Source: Lachnoclostridium sp. UBA3320
Lineage (GTDB): Bacteria; Bacillota; Clostridia; Lachnospirales; Lachnospiraceae
Length of the DNA stretch: 5,624 nucleotides
Assembly (NCBI GenBank): GCA_002361175.1
Contig: DESG01000078.1
Location: 1 to 5,624 of the forward strand
Direction of reading: 5' to 3'
Part shown: in pieces, positions 1-5,624 of the stretch
How positions within the stretch are numbered: the first letter of the stretch is position 1
Layout of the letters: each line of letters opens with the position of its first letter
Notes under the pieces: model-generated
Database searches by the model: none
The model's input: the letters and a program-made list of their open reading frames with translations, nothing else
What the model was told of the DNA's origin: nothing
Position numbers and translations under genes: made by a program

Positions 1-31
1 AATTAGACCCGAAGAGATTAAAAATAAGTTT

Positions 32-45
32 ATTAATTAATTAAT
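32..45. repeat. AT-only palindrome made of TTAA repeats
   Basis: Bases 32-45 are a perfect 14-base palindrome built from tandem TTAA units. The first 93 bases are otherwise very AT-rich, with a second short palindrome (GTTGCAAC, 79-86). A TATATT hexamer at 73-78 could serve as a -10 element, but no good -35 sits at the right distance. The palindrome could equally be low-complexity sequence with no function. Confidence 0.35.
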
Positions 46-93
46 TTACTATTCCTAAATAAAAATTGAATATATATTGTTGCAACTTTCTCA

Positions 94-170
94 TTGAAAG
101 GAGTAAATACATAAAATCATGTAAAAAATGTCTGATAAGTCTGGTTTATTTTTGTATTTACTCCTTTTAA
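94..170 (+). repeat. Long inverted repeat, candidate anti-sequestor hairpin
   Basis: The arm at 94-115 is complementary to the arm at 149-170 at 20 of 22 positions. The core 97-111 / 153-167 is a perfect 15-base match (AAAGGAGTAAATACA and its reverse complement). Of the two exceptions, 96/168 is a G-U wobble in RNA and 112/152 is a U-U mismatch. The loop is 33 bases (116-148). No U-run follows on either strand, so it is not an ordinary intrinsic terminator. The left arm contains AAAGGAG (97-103), which resembles a Shine-Dalgarno sequence, and the right arm contains the complementary CTCCTTT (161-167). Because the right arm can also pair with the real ribosome binding site downstream, this hairpin would compete with the sequestor at 161-216. 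A short stem, 86-90 with 96-100, overlaps the left arm and may compete in turn. The repeat is directly visible; the regulatory role is inferred. Confidence 0.75.
112..138 (+). promoter_or_regulatory. Possible sigma-28 (SigD/FliA-type) promoter
   Basis: TAAA at 112-115 is followed by exactly 15 bases and then TCTGATAA at 131-138. The flagellar sigma-28 pattern is TAAA, about 15 bases, then GCCGATAA (or GCCGATAT in Bacillus relatives). Here the first element is perfect and the second matches at 6 of 8 positions, including the GATA core. Transcription would start near 145-147. A flagellar sigma factor would suit an operon containing a chemoreceptor. The caution is that the region is AT-rich and the CC of the -10 element is only half kept. 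If this promoter is the real one, the left arm of the inverted repeat at 94-111 is not transcribed. Confidence 0.4.
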
Positions 171-216
171 AATATTTATAGCACTTATGTTAGTTGGATA
201 AATATTTTGTGAGGAG
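161..216 (+). promoter_or_regulatory. Hairpin sequestering the ribosome binding site of the lipoprotein gene
   Basis: Bases 161-179 pair with 198-216 around an 18-base loop (180-197). Sixteen of 19 positions are Watson-Crick pairs, two (166/211 and 168/209) are G-U wobbles, and only 167/210 is a mismatch. The 3' arm includes GAGGAG, the Shine-Dalgarno core of the gene starting at 226, so the folded form should block ribosome entry. The 5' arm shares bases 161-170 with the upstream inverted repeat, so the two hairpins cannot form fully at once. Pairing at this length is very unlikely by chance. What shifts the balance (ligand, protein, temperature or choice of promoter) cannot be read from the sequence. 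I do not recognise a known riboswitch aptamer here. Confidence 0.65.
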
Positions 217-217
217 G
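211..217 (+). promoter_or_regulatory. Ribosome binding site for the lipoprotein gene, fixing a TTG start
   Basis: GAGGAGG lies eight bases before TTG at 226-228. The only in-frame ATG shortly upstream (187-189) runs into TAA at 199-201, so TTG is the start. The site lies within the 3' arm of the sequestering hairpin. Confidence 0.85.
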
Positions 218-225
218 TAATATTA

Positions 226-1980
226 TTGAAAAAAATACTATCTATATTGAGCATATCTTTATTTTTTTTCATATTATGTAGTTGTGGCAAAAAAGAAATA
301 ACAGATACACCTGTAGAAGAAACAAAAGAAAACGTACATAAAGATATTCAAAATAATACTGAAGAAGATTCTGTTCTAGCGCAGATACGACCAGAAGAAA
401 CTGTTACATTAGATGTATATTCGCAGCTGTCTACTTACTTTGGAGAGCAAAAGGGCTGGTATGCAAAAGTTTTGTTAGACAAATTTAATGTAAAACTAAA
501 TTTTATAAATGACAGCACTGATGACTTGTATGATAGGCTGGCAAAGAGTGGTGATTTGGGTGATATTATTATATGGGGTACAGATTCAGACCAGTATCAT
601 TCAGCTATTGAAGACGGATTGTTGCTTGATTGGGAAAAAGATGGACTGCTTAGTACATATGGGCCATATATGAAGAAAAATATGGTAAAAGCACTTGCCA
701 AAAATAAACAAAATTCTGGTGGTCGCATTTATGGTTTTGGGTATGATGTAGCAACGGAAGGTGGCGAAGAATATGGGGATTTTGATTATCACCCTGATAT
801 ACGCTGGGATTTATATGAGCAAATTGGTATGCCAGAGGTCACAGAGCTTGAAGATTATGTAGACGTATTAAAACAGATGAAAGAAATCTGTCCTAAGTCC
901 GATTCTGGAAAGGAAACTTATGGTGTTTCTATGTTTAGTGACTGGGACGGAGATATGGTTATGTATGTGAAGTCTACTTGTACAAATTTCTTTGGCATGG
1001 ATGAATTTGGAGTAGGTCTTTATGATGTAAGTAATGGAAGTTTTGAAGGTTGTCTTAAAGAAGGCGGATACTATCTAAGGGCATTAAAATTTTACAATGA
1101 TTTATATCGCAATGGACTTCTTGACCCAGAATCACAAACTCAAGGACATGATGCCTGTCTGGAAGACTACAGAGATGGTGATGCTTTTTTCTGTATTTTT
1201 GGATGGATGGCAGCGCCAGAATACAATTCAGTTAATCATACTGCTGATGGAAAGATGATGCTTCCATTAGCTGCCAAAAATCAAAATACTTTGGTATATG
1301 GATTAAATGAAAATGGTGGCAATCGTCTATGGACTATTGGCTCACAGACAGAATACCCTGAACTTGTAATGGCAGTTATTAATTGGCTGTGTACGCCAGA
1401 AGGATGTCTTACTACAGAGTATGGTCCTAAAGGGATTGGATGGGACTACGATTTAGACAAAAATGCATGTCTGCTTGAGCTTGGCTATCGTGCTAAAACT
1501 GGTGAAGCAGTAGAATTGCCAGAAGAAAGCGATTACTCAGGTGTTTGGGCAGATGGAATAGCACAGTTTAATAATTCAACTTGGACTCTTAATTCTACAA
1601 ATCCTGAATCTAATGGACAAACATATAATTATGCATACTGGCCAAATGTATTAAATAAAAGTGTAAGTACTGCAGAAGAGCATTGGCGTGATGCAAATCA
1701 AGTAGAAAGCTCCAGGGAATATCTTTCTCAATTTAAATATTCGATTTCCAAACCTAATACTTATACAGCGGCTACGAAAAGTCCAGAATTAAATGAAAAG
1801 TGGGGTAAAGTTACAGAAATTATCCGCAATGGCTCATGGAATGCTATGTTTGCAGAAACAGAGAAAGAATTTGAAAGCAAAGTTGTAGCAATGCGTAAGT
1901 TGGCAGATGCAGCAGGATATGCAGATTGCGCTGCATGGTGTGAAAGAGAAGCAAGACGCCGCCATGCATCTGAAGAATAA
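226..1980 (+). CDS. Extracellular solute-binding lipoprotein (ABC-type binding protein)
   Basis: This 584-residue protein is a secreted, lipid-anchored solute-binding protein that would sit on the outer face of the membrane and capture a solute, most likely a sugar or oligosaccharide. Residues 1-19 form a lipoprotein signal peptide: KK, a hydrophobic stretch, then the lipobox L-C-S-C with the lipidated cysteine at 20. A hydrophilic tether (about 21-57) precedes the binding fold. The region around 379-410 (YPELVMAVINWL, then EYGPKGIGWDYD) resembles the long solute-binding proteins of Firmicutes, such as the LplA-like group. The length fits that group and is longer than typical maltose-binding proteins. 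Translation starts at TTG behind a strong ribosome binding site held in a hairpin. No permease or ATPase gene follows; the next gene, 11 bases on, is a chemoreceptor, which suggests a sensory role. The mature protein has ten cysteines besides Cys20. The ligand is unknown. The family call is firm; the sensory role is inferred. Confidence 0.92.
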   Translation: MKKILSILSISLFFFILCSCGKKEITDTPVEETKENVHKDIQNNTEEDSVLAQIRPEETVTLDVYSQLSTYFGEQKGWYAKVLLDKFNVKLNFINDSTDDLYDRLAKSGDLGDIIIWGTDSDQYHSAIEDGLLLDWEKDGLLSTYGPYMKKNMVKALAKNKQNSGGRIYGFGYDVATEGGEEYGDFDYHPDIRWDLYEQIGMPEVTELEDYVDVLKQMKEICPKSDSGKETYGVSMFSDWDGDMVMYVKSTCTNFFGMDEFGVGLYDVSNGSFEGCLKEGGYYLRALKFYNDLYRNGLLDPESQTQGHDACLEDYRDGDAFFCIFGWMAAPEYNSVNHTADGKMMLPLAAKNQNTLVYGLNENGGNRLWTIGSQTEYPELVMAVINWLCTPEGCLTTEYGPKGIGWDYDLDKNACLLELGYRAKTGEAVELPEESDYSGVWADGIAQFNNSTWTLNSTNPESNGQTYNYAYWPNVLNKSVSTAEEHWRDANQVESSREYLSQFKYSISKPNTYTAATKSPELNEKWGKVTEIIRNGSWNAMFAETEKEFESKVVAMRKLADAAGYADCAAWCEREARRRHASEE

Positions 1981-1985
1981 GGGGG
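1979..1985 (+). promoter_or_regulatory. Ribosome binding site overlapping the upstream stop codon
   Basis: AAGGGGG, six bases before the ATG at 1992, shares its two As with the TAA stop of the lipoprotein gene (1978-1980). Ribosomes finishing the first gene are therefore well placed to start the second. This supports one operon with coupled, perhaps matched, synthesis of the two proteins. Confidence 0.75.
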
Positions 1986-1991
1986 ATTATT

Positions 1992-3743
1992 ATGAAAAGA
2001 GAAAAGAATAAACCTATATTAAAAATTGGAATTGTAATAAAATTAATTTTTATGTCCGTGCTGCCTGTTATTATACTTGGTATTGTTCTTACAATATCAG
2101 GGCAGAGCAGTTTAAGAAAAGGCATTAAAAATGAAATTTATGAAGGACTTAAAACTGCAGGACTGGCTGTGCAGGGCGCATATGATGCAGCAGGTAATGG
2201 GGATTTTACAATGCTTGAATCAGGCAATGTAATTAAGGGAATGTTTGTTGTAAGTGGCAATTATAGTCTTGCTGATAAGTTAAGCAGCGAATCAGGCACA
2301 GAAGTTTCATTATATTATGGTAATAAGATAATTGTAACCTCAATTACAAATGATGCTGGGGAGCGCATAGCGGAAGAAGTAACTAATTCAGATATTGAAA
2401 GAACTGTATTAGAACATGGCGAGGAATATTTTTTAGAAGATACTGTGATTGATAATAAACATTATTATGGCTATTATCTGCCTATTTTTAATGAAGATTC
2501 ATCAGTTGCTGGTATGATTTTTACGGGGAAAGACAGTGCCCAAGTCAATGCTACGCTAACTTCTGACGCTGTAAGAATGATTACTTTAAGTGTAGTTATT
2601 ATTCTTATAGCACTAGTATTTACTTTTATTATGGCACTGTCAATCGCAAGAGCTCTTAAACATATGATGAAATTATTTGGAAGATTGGCAGATGGTGATT
2701 TAGTAGAACGTGGTAATGAAAAAAATATACACAGAAATGATGAAATTGGTGAAATGCTTAATGGAATTACAAAATTGCGCAGGTCACTTTGTGATATTAT
2801 AGGCAGTATTCAAAACTCTACAAATACACTTATAACTTCTGCAGGTGAACTTGAAAATGCCGCAGAACTTACAAGTAGGGATTCAGATAGCCTTGATGTT
2901 GCGATTGCTGAAATTTCTCGTGGTGCTACATCTCAGGCTGAAGAAACAGAAGAAGCAATGAGAGATACAAATCATATGGGTGAAATTATTGGGCAGATGG
3001 TAGAAGATATTTCAGATATGGCAAAAAGTGCTAGTGACATTGGAAATGCAGGAAATAAAGCTGGCGAAATTCTATCTGAATTGTCAGTATATACAGACAA
3101 GACTACAGAAGCTGTAAATACAATTGCAAATCAAATAAATATGACAAATACTTCCGCACAGGAAATACAAAAAGCAGTTGAACTAATTACATCTATTGCA
3201 GATGAAACTAATTTATTGTCGCTAAATGCTTCCATTGAAGCAGCACGTGCTGGAGAACAAGGGCGTGGTTTTGCAGTTGTAGCATCACAGATACAAAAAC
3301 TTGCAGAACAGTCTGGGGAGTCTGCACAACAGATTAGAGATATTGTAGCAAACCTTTTACATGATGCAGAAACAGCAGCAGATACAATGGGAAGTGTGGT
3401 AGATATTGTTGACAATCAAAAAGAAAAACTGTTGCAGACTGATACACAGTTTGAAACAGTAAACCATGGAATCCAAGCTTCACTATTTAAAATAGAACAA
3501 ATTCGTGATAAATCAAAAGTACTTGATACATCGAGAAAGCAAATGGCAAATATGATTATGTCACTTTCTGCTATTTCAGAGGAAAATGCTTCTGCCAGTG
3601 AACAGACAGCAGCTTCTACAGCAACGCTGAGTGAAAGAATGAAACAGATTTCACAAGAAGCAACAGTACTTAAAAAAATTGCTGCAGATTTGGAACAGCA
3701 AATACAGACTTTTAAAGTCGAAAAATCAAATATTTCACAATAA
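1992..3743 (+). CDS. Methyl-accepting chemotaxis protein with a single Cache-type sensor
   Basis: This 583-residue transmembrane chemoreceptor would control the CheA kinase through CheW and so steer flagellar rotation. The order is: short cytoplasmic N-terminus; first membrane segment about 12-36; extracytoplasmic sensor about 37-194; second membrane segment about 195-217; HAMP linker about 218-270; cytoplasmic signalling coiled coil to about 575. The sensor resembles the sCache_3-like group (IKNEIYEGLK near 45, KGMFV near 82, EVSLYYGNKIIVTSI at 104-118, YYGYYLPIFN at 158-167, GMIFTGK at 174-180). The signalling tip is clear: ADETNLLSLNASIEAARAGE at 403-422, then QGRGFAVVA. About 21 to 23 heptads on each side of the tip point to the long, 44-heptad-like class seen in Firmicutes. 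Probable adaptation sites are Glu317/318 and Glu530/531. No C-terminal CheR-binding pentapeptide is present. The gene lies 11 bases after the binding-protein gene, a likely partner. Confidence 0.97.
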   Translation: MKREKNKPILKIGIVIKLIFMSVLPVIILGIVLTISGQSSLRKGIKNEIYEGLKTAGLAVQGAYDAAGNGDFTMLESGNVIKGMFVVSGNYSLADKLSSESGTEVSLYYGNKIIVTSITNDAGERIAEEVTNSDIERTVLEHGEEYFLEDTVIDNKHYYGYYLPIFNEDSSVAGMIFTGKDSAQVNATLTSDAVRMITLSVVIILIALVFTFIMALSIARALKHMMKLFGRLADGDLVERGNEKNIHRNDEIGEMLNGITKLRRSLCDIIGSIQNSTNTLITSAGELENAAELTSRDSDSLDVAIAEISRGATSQAEETEEAMRDTNHMGEIIGQMVEDISDMAKSASDIGNAGNKAGEILSELSVYTDKTTEAVNTIANQINMTNTSAQEIQKAVELITSIADETNLLSLNASIEAARAGEQGRGFAVVASQIQKLAEQSGESAQQIRDIVANLLHDAETAADTMGSVVDIVDNQKEKLLQTDTQFETVNHGIQASLFKIEQIRDKSKVLDTSRKQMANMIMSLSAISEENASASEQTAASTATLSERMKQISQEATVLKKIAADLEQQIQTFKVEKSNISQ

Positions 3744-3824
3744 TTAAAATACTGCAGCACATCAGCGCATATATATTATTAATATTTAATAAGTGATATA
3801 TTGGTATATTAGATAGGAAATTAT
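3744..3824 (+). other. AT-rich spacer with weak start signals and no clear terminator
   Basis: The spacer holds a small AT-only hairpin (TTATTAA at 3776-3782, loop TAT, TTAATAA at 3786-3792). It has no G-C pairs and no U-run, so it should not terminate transcription efficiently. A TGATATATT at 3794-3802 resembles an extended -10 element, but the sequence 17 bases upstream is not a convincing -35. AGGAA at 3815-3819 is a weak ribosome binding site five bases before the ATG at 3825. The protease gene may therefore have its own weak promoter or be read through from the receptor gene; the sequence does not decide. Confidence 0.4.
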
Positions 3825-5570
3825 ATGGATATTCAAACAATAACATCAGATGTTGGATATGACAGTGAAGAAAACAGATGGCGTGTAATAGTAAAATATT
3901 ATGGAAATATAAGTGATATTTTAAGTCAAATCAGAGGAGCAGAGTTTACTGAATTATTTAATAACTATGCAGTTGTAAGTGTGCCAGCTCCAGCACTTGA
4001 CACACTTGCAAATGCACAAGGGATAATTTATATAGAAAAACCAAGAGAAGTTTATTTTAATGTAAATAATGGAAGGGAGGCTTCATGTATTAATTCTGTG
4101 CAGGGTACTGTTGATTCTGTAGCAAATATAAGCACAGGTATGCCAGAGCTTACAGGGCAAGGGGTCTTAATAGGCATAATTGATTCTGGTATAGATTATA
4201 CACACCCTGCTTTTATAAATACTGATGGAACTACGCGCATTTTATATATATGGGACCAATCAGCAGCCGCAAGCAATTCTTATGGAAGAATTCCTGCTGG
4301 ATATACATATGGTGCACAATACGACAGTGATGATATAAATGAAGCATTGTTAAAACCTGACAGAGCTAGCAGACTTGAAATTGTACCAGTGACTGACAGA
4401 GGAAGTGGCCATGGTACAGCCGTTGCGGGTGTAGCAGCAGGCAATGGTGCTTTATCACCTGGAAGAAGATATCGAGGAGTTGCAATAGAAAGCAATCTGA
4501 TTGTGGTAAAACTTGGTAAACATGGGAGTTCATTTGCTCTTACTACAGAAATAATAGAAGCTATAGATTATACAGTGCGTAAAGCTATAATGTTAAATAT
4601 GCCAGTAGCAATTAATCTAAGTTTTGGTAATAATGATGGCCCACATGATGGCAATTCACTTTTTGAAAATTATATTGCAGATATAAAAGGCATATGGAAA
4701 AATGTAGTAGTTGTTGCATCGGGCAATGAAGGTGATGCAAGACATCATGCATTTGTGCAGCTTACAAATGGTGGCAGCAGTCAAACAGTGGCGATTGCCA
4801 TTTCTGAAAATGAGAGGAATATACAGTTACAGTTGTGGAAACACTATCAAGATGAATTTAGAATAAGTATAATTGCACCTGATGGCTCTAGGCTTTTTCT
4901 AAATATACAGTCGGGCAATGCTGAAACATATATGTTTGGAGGAAGTAAACTAAACATTTTCTATGGAGAACCATCACCATATACTATATCACAGGGAATA
5001 TTTATACAATGGCTTCCATCACCAAGAAATGGAAGCTTTTCATATATTATGGCAGGTGTGTGGTATATAGAACTTGAACCTGTAGATATAAAATATGGTG
5101 ATATAAATATGTGGCTTCCTACAATAGAAGTTATTGGTCTTTCTACTGGTTTTTTAACTCCATCTTCTGATACTACACTTACAATACCAGCGGCAGCAAG
5201 AAATGTGATAACTGTTGGTGCATATAATGCATTGACAGACAGTATGGCATCATTTTCAGGCAAAGGGAATACAACAGATGGCAGGTTTATGCCAACAATT
5301 GTAGCTCCTGGTGTTGACATTATGAGTACTGCTCCTAATGGTGGATATTCTTCTAATACAGGGACATCAATAGCAGCCCCTTTTGTTACAGGAAGTGCTG
5401 CTCTTATGATGGAATGGGGCATAGTAAGAGGCAATGACCCATATTTATATGGTGATAAATTAAAGGCTTATTTAATAAAAGGAGCAAGATGGCTGCCAGG
5501 GCAGAAAGGATTTAACACACAAGCTGGTTGGGGAGCATTGTGTCTAAGAGATAGTCTGCCTTTGTTGTGA
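3825..5570 (+). CDS. S8 family subtilisin-like serine protease, Csp type
   Basis: This 581-residue protein is a subtilase with a complete catalytic triad: Asp120 in IIDSGID, His196 in GHGT and Ser515 in GTSIAAP, with oxyanion Asn301 in ASGNEG. Residues 1 to about 85 look like the propeptide of Csp proteases, ending near YIEKP (69-73). Roughly residues 310-450, inserted between Asn301 and Ser515, are beta-rich and fit the jelly-roll insert of clostridial CspB. The length also fits Csp proteins (about 550-580). In spore-forming clostridia Csp proteins act in germination by processing the cortex hydrolase SleC, but related genes occur more widely in Clostridia and no sleC or csp partner is visible here. 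There is no signal peptide. The start is fixed by an in-frame TAG at 3810-3812 with no earlier ATG. A link to the chemotaxis genes is not evident. The family and activity call is firm; substrate and role are unknown. Confidence 0.95.
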   Translation: MDIQTITSDVGYDSEENRWRVIVKYYGNISDILSQIRGAEFTELFNNYAVVSVPAPALDTLANAQGIIYIEKPREVYFNVNNGREASCINSVQGTVDSVANISTGMPELTGQGVLIGIIDSGIDYTHPAFINTDGTTRILYIWDQSAAASNSYGRIPAGYTYGAQYDSDDINEALLKPDRASRLEIVPVTDRGSGHGTAVAGVAAGNGALSPGRRYRGVAIESNLIVVKLGKHGSSFALTTEIIEAIDYTVRKAIMLNMPVAINLSFGNNDGPHDGNSLFENYIADIKGIWKNVVVVASGNEGDARHHAFVQLTNGGSSQTVAIAISENERNIQLQLWKHYQDEFRISIIAPDGSRLFLNIQSGNAETYMFGGSKLNIFYGEPSPYTISQGIFIQWLPSPRNGSFSYIMAGVWYIELEPVDIKYGDINMWLPTIEVIGLSTGFLTPSSDTTLTIPAAARNVITVGAYNALTDSMASFSGKGNTTDGRFMPTIVAPGVDIMSTAPNGGYSSNTGTSIAAPFVTGSAALMMEWGIVRGNDPYLYGDKLKAYLIKGARWLPGQKGFNTQAGWGALCLRDSLPLL

Positions 5571-5593
5571 TGCTGTTGGAAAATTAAATATGC

Positions 5594-5622
5594 TTGTATT
5601 TTTTTTTAAAACATGATATAAT
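5594..5622 (+). promoter_or_regulatory. Probable housekeeping (sigma-A) promoter for a gene beyond the window
   Basis: TTGTAT at 5594-5599 and a perfect TATAAT at 5617-5622 are separated by exactly 17 bases, and TG at 5614-5615 forms an extended -10. A nine-base T-run (5599-5607) lies at the start of the spacer, as in many clostridial promoters. The transcribed gene would start outside the window. No hairpin precedes the T-run, so it is unlikely to be a terminator for the protease gene. Confidence 0.7.
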
Positions 5623-5624
5623 CC

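Noticed and set aside
2..40. Possible C-terminal end of an upstream gene (reads IRPEEIKNKFIN then stop)
   Set aside because: Only 12 codons, and a neighbouring frame is also open to a nearby stop, so neither the frame nor a gene can be supported. The shared IRPEE with the lipoprotein uses different codons and is probably chance.
119..124. ATG directly followed by TAA, downstream of AAAGGAG
   Set aside because: Spacing of 15 bases is too long for efficient initiation and the AAAGGAG is accounted for as a hairpin arm; likely chance.
128..181. A 17-codon open frame (starting MSDKSGLF) that could be a leader peptide
   Set aside because: The nearest Shine-Dalgarno-like sequence (97-103) is 24 bases before its ATG, its codons fall within the hairpin arms, and the sequence is explained by the inverted repeats.
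3745..3772. TAAA, 16 bases, GCGCATAT as a second sigma-28 promoter before the protease gene
   Set aside because: The central CG of the -10 element is reversed and the TAAA lies at the end of the receptor gene; too weak to call.
4961..5434. A 157-codon open frame on the minus strand, and shorter ones at 601-792, 1844-2125, 3131-3415, 3416-3760 and 4280-4495
   Set aside because: They lie opposite well-supported genes with clear family motifs and show no recognisable domains or convincing start signals of their own.
5477..5515. AAAAGGAG followed by ATG inside the end of the protease gene
   Set aside because: The frame ends after eight codons and lies inside conserved coding sequence; a chance internal start.
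5586..5607. Short AAATA/TATTT stem followed by a T-run as a terminator for the protease gene
   Set aside because: Only five A-T pairs, with the T-run overlapping the stem; it fits better as promoter spacer sequence.

Overview
The window looks like chromosomal DNA from a motile, low-GC, Gram-positive anaerobe of the Clostridia, probably of the Lachnospiraceae type. This is inferred from the AT-rich sequence, GGAGG-type ribosome binding sites, a TTG-started lipoprotein, a clostridial-style chemoreceptor and a Csp-like subtilase. No rRNA or other taxonomic marker is present, so the placement is tentative. All three genes are complete and on the + strand, and together they fill most of the window.

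Layout. Bases 1-225 are a non-coding leader with unusually strong, overlapping inverted repeats. An arm at 149-170 can pair with 94-115 (20 of 22 positions). Part of the same segment (161-179) can instead pair with 198-216 (16 Watson-Crick pairs and 2 G-U pairs out of 19), and that second pairing buries the ribosome binding site of the first gene. This is the geometry of an RNA switch controlling translation. A sigma-28-like promoter match lies inside the first repeat and offers a competing reading. Bases 226-1980 encode a lipid-anchored extracellular solute-binding protein. Eleven bases later, 1992-3743 encode a transmembrane methyl-accepting chemotaxis receptor with a Cache-type sensor, HAMP and a full signalling hairpin; its ribosome binding site overlaps the stop codon of the first gene. 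After an 81-base AT-rich gap, 3825-5570 encode an S8 serine protease of the Csp type with an intact Asp-His-Ser triad. The last bases (5594-5622) look like a housekeeping promoter for a gene beyond the window.

How the genes may work together. The binding protein and the receptor are tightly linked and no ABC permease gene lies between or directly after them. The simplest reading is a dedicated sensory pair: a surface lipoprotein captures a solute, perhaps a sugar or oligosaccharide, and presents it to the receptor, which signals through CheA/CheW to the flagella. The protease is probably a separate unit, although no clear terminator separates it from the receptor. The points most worth following up are the leader RNA architecture and the permease-less binding protein-receptor pair.
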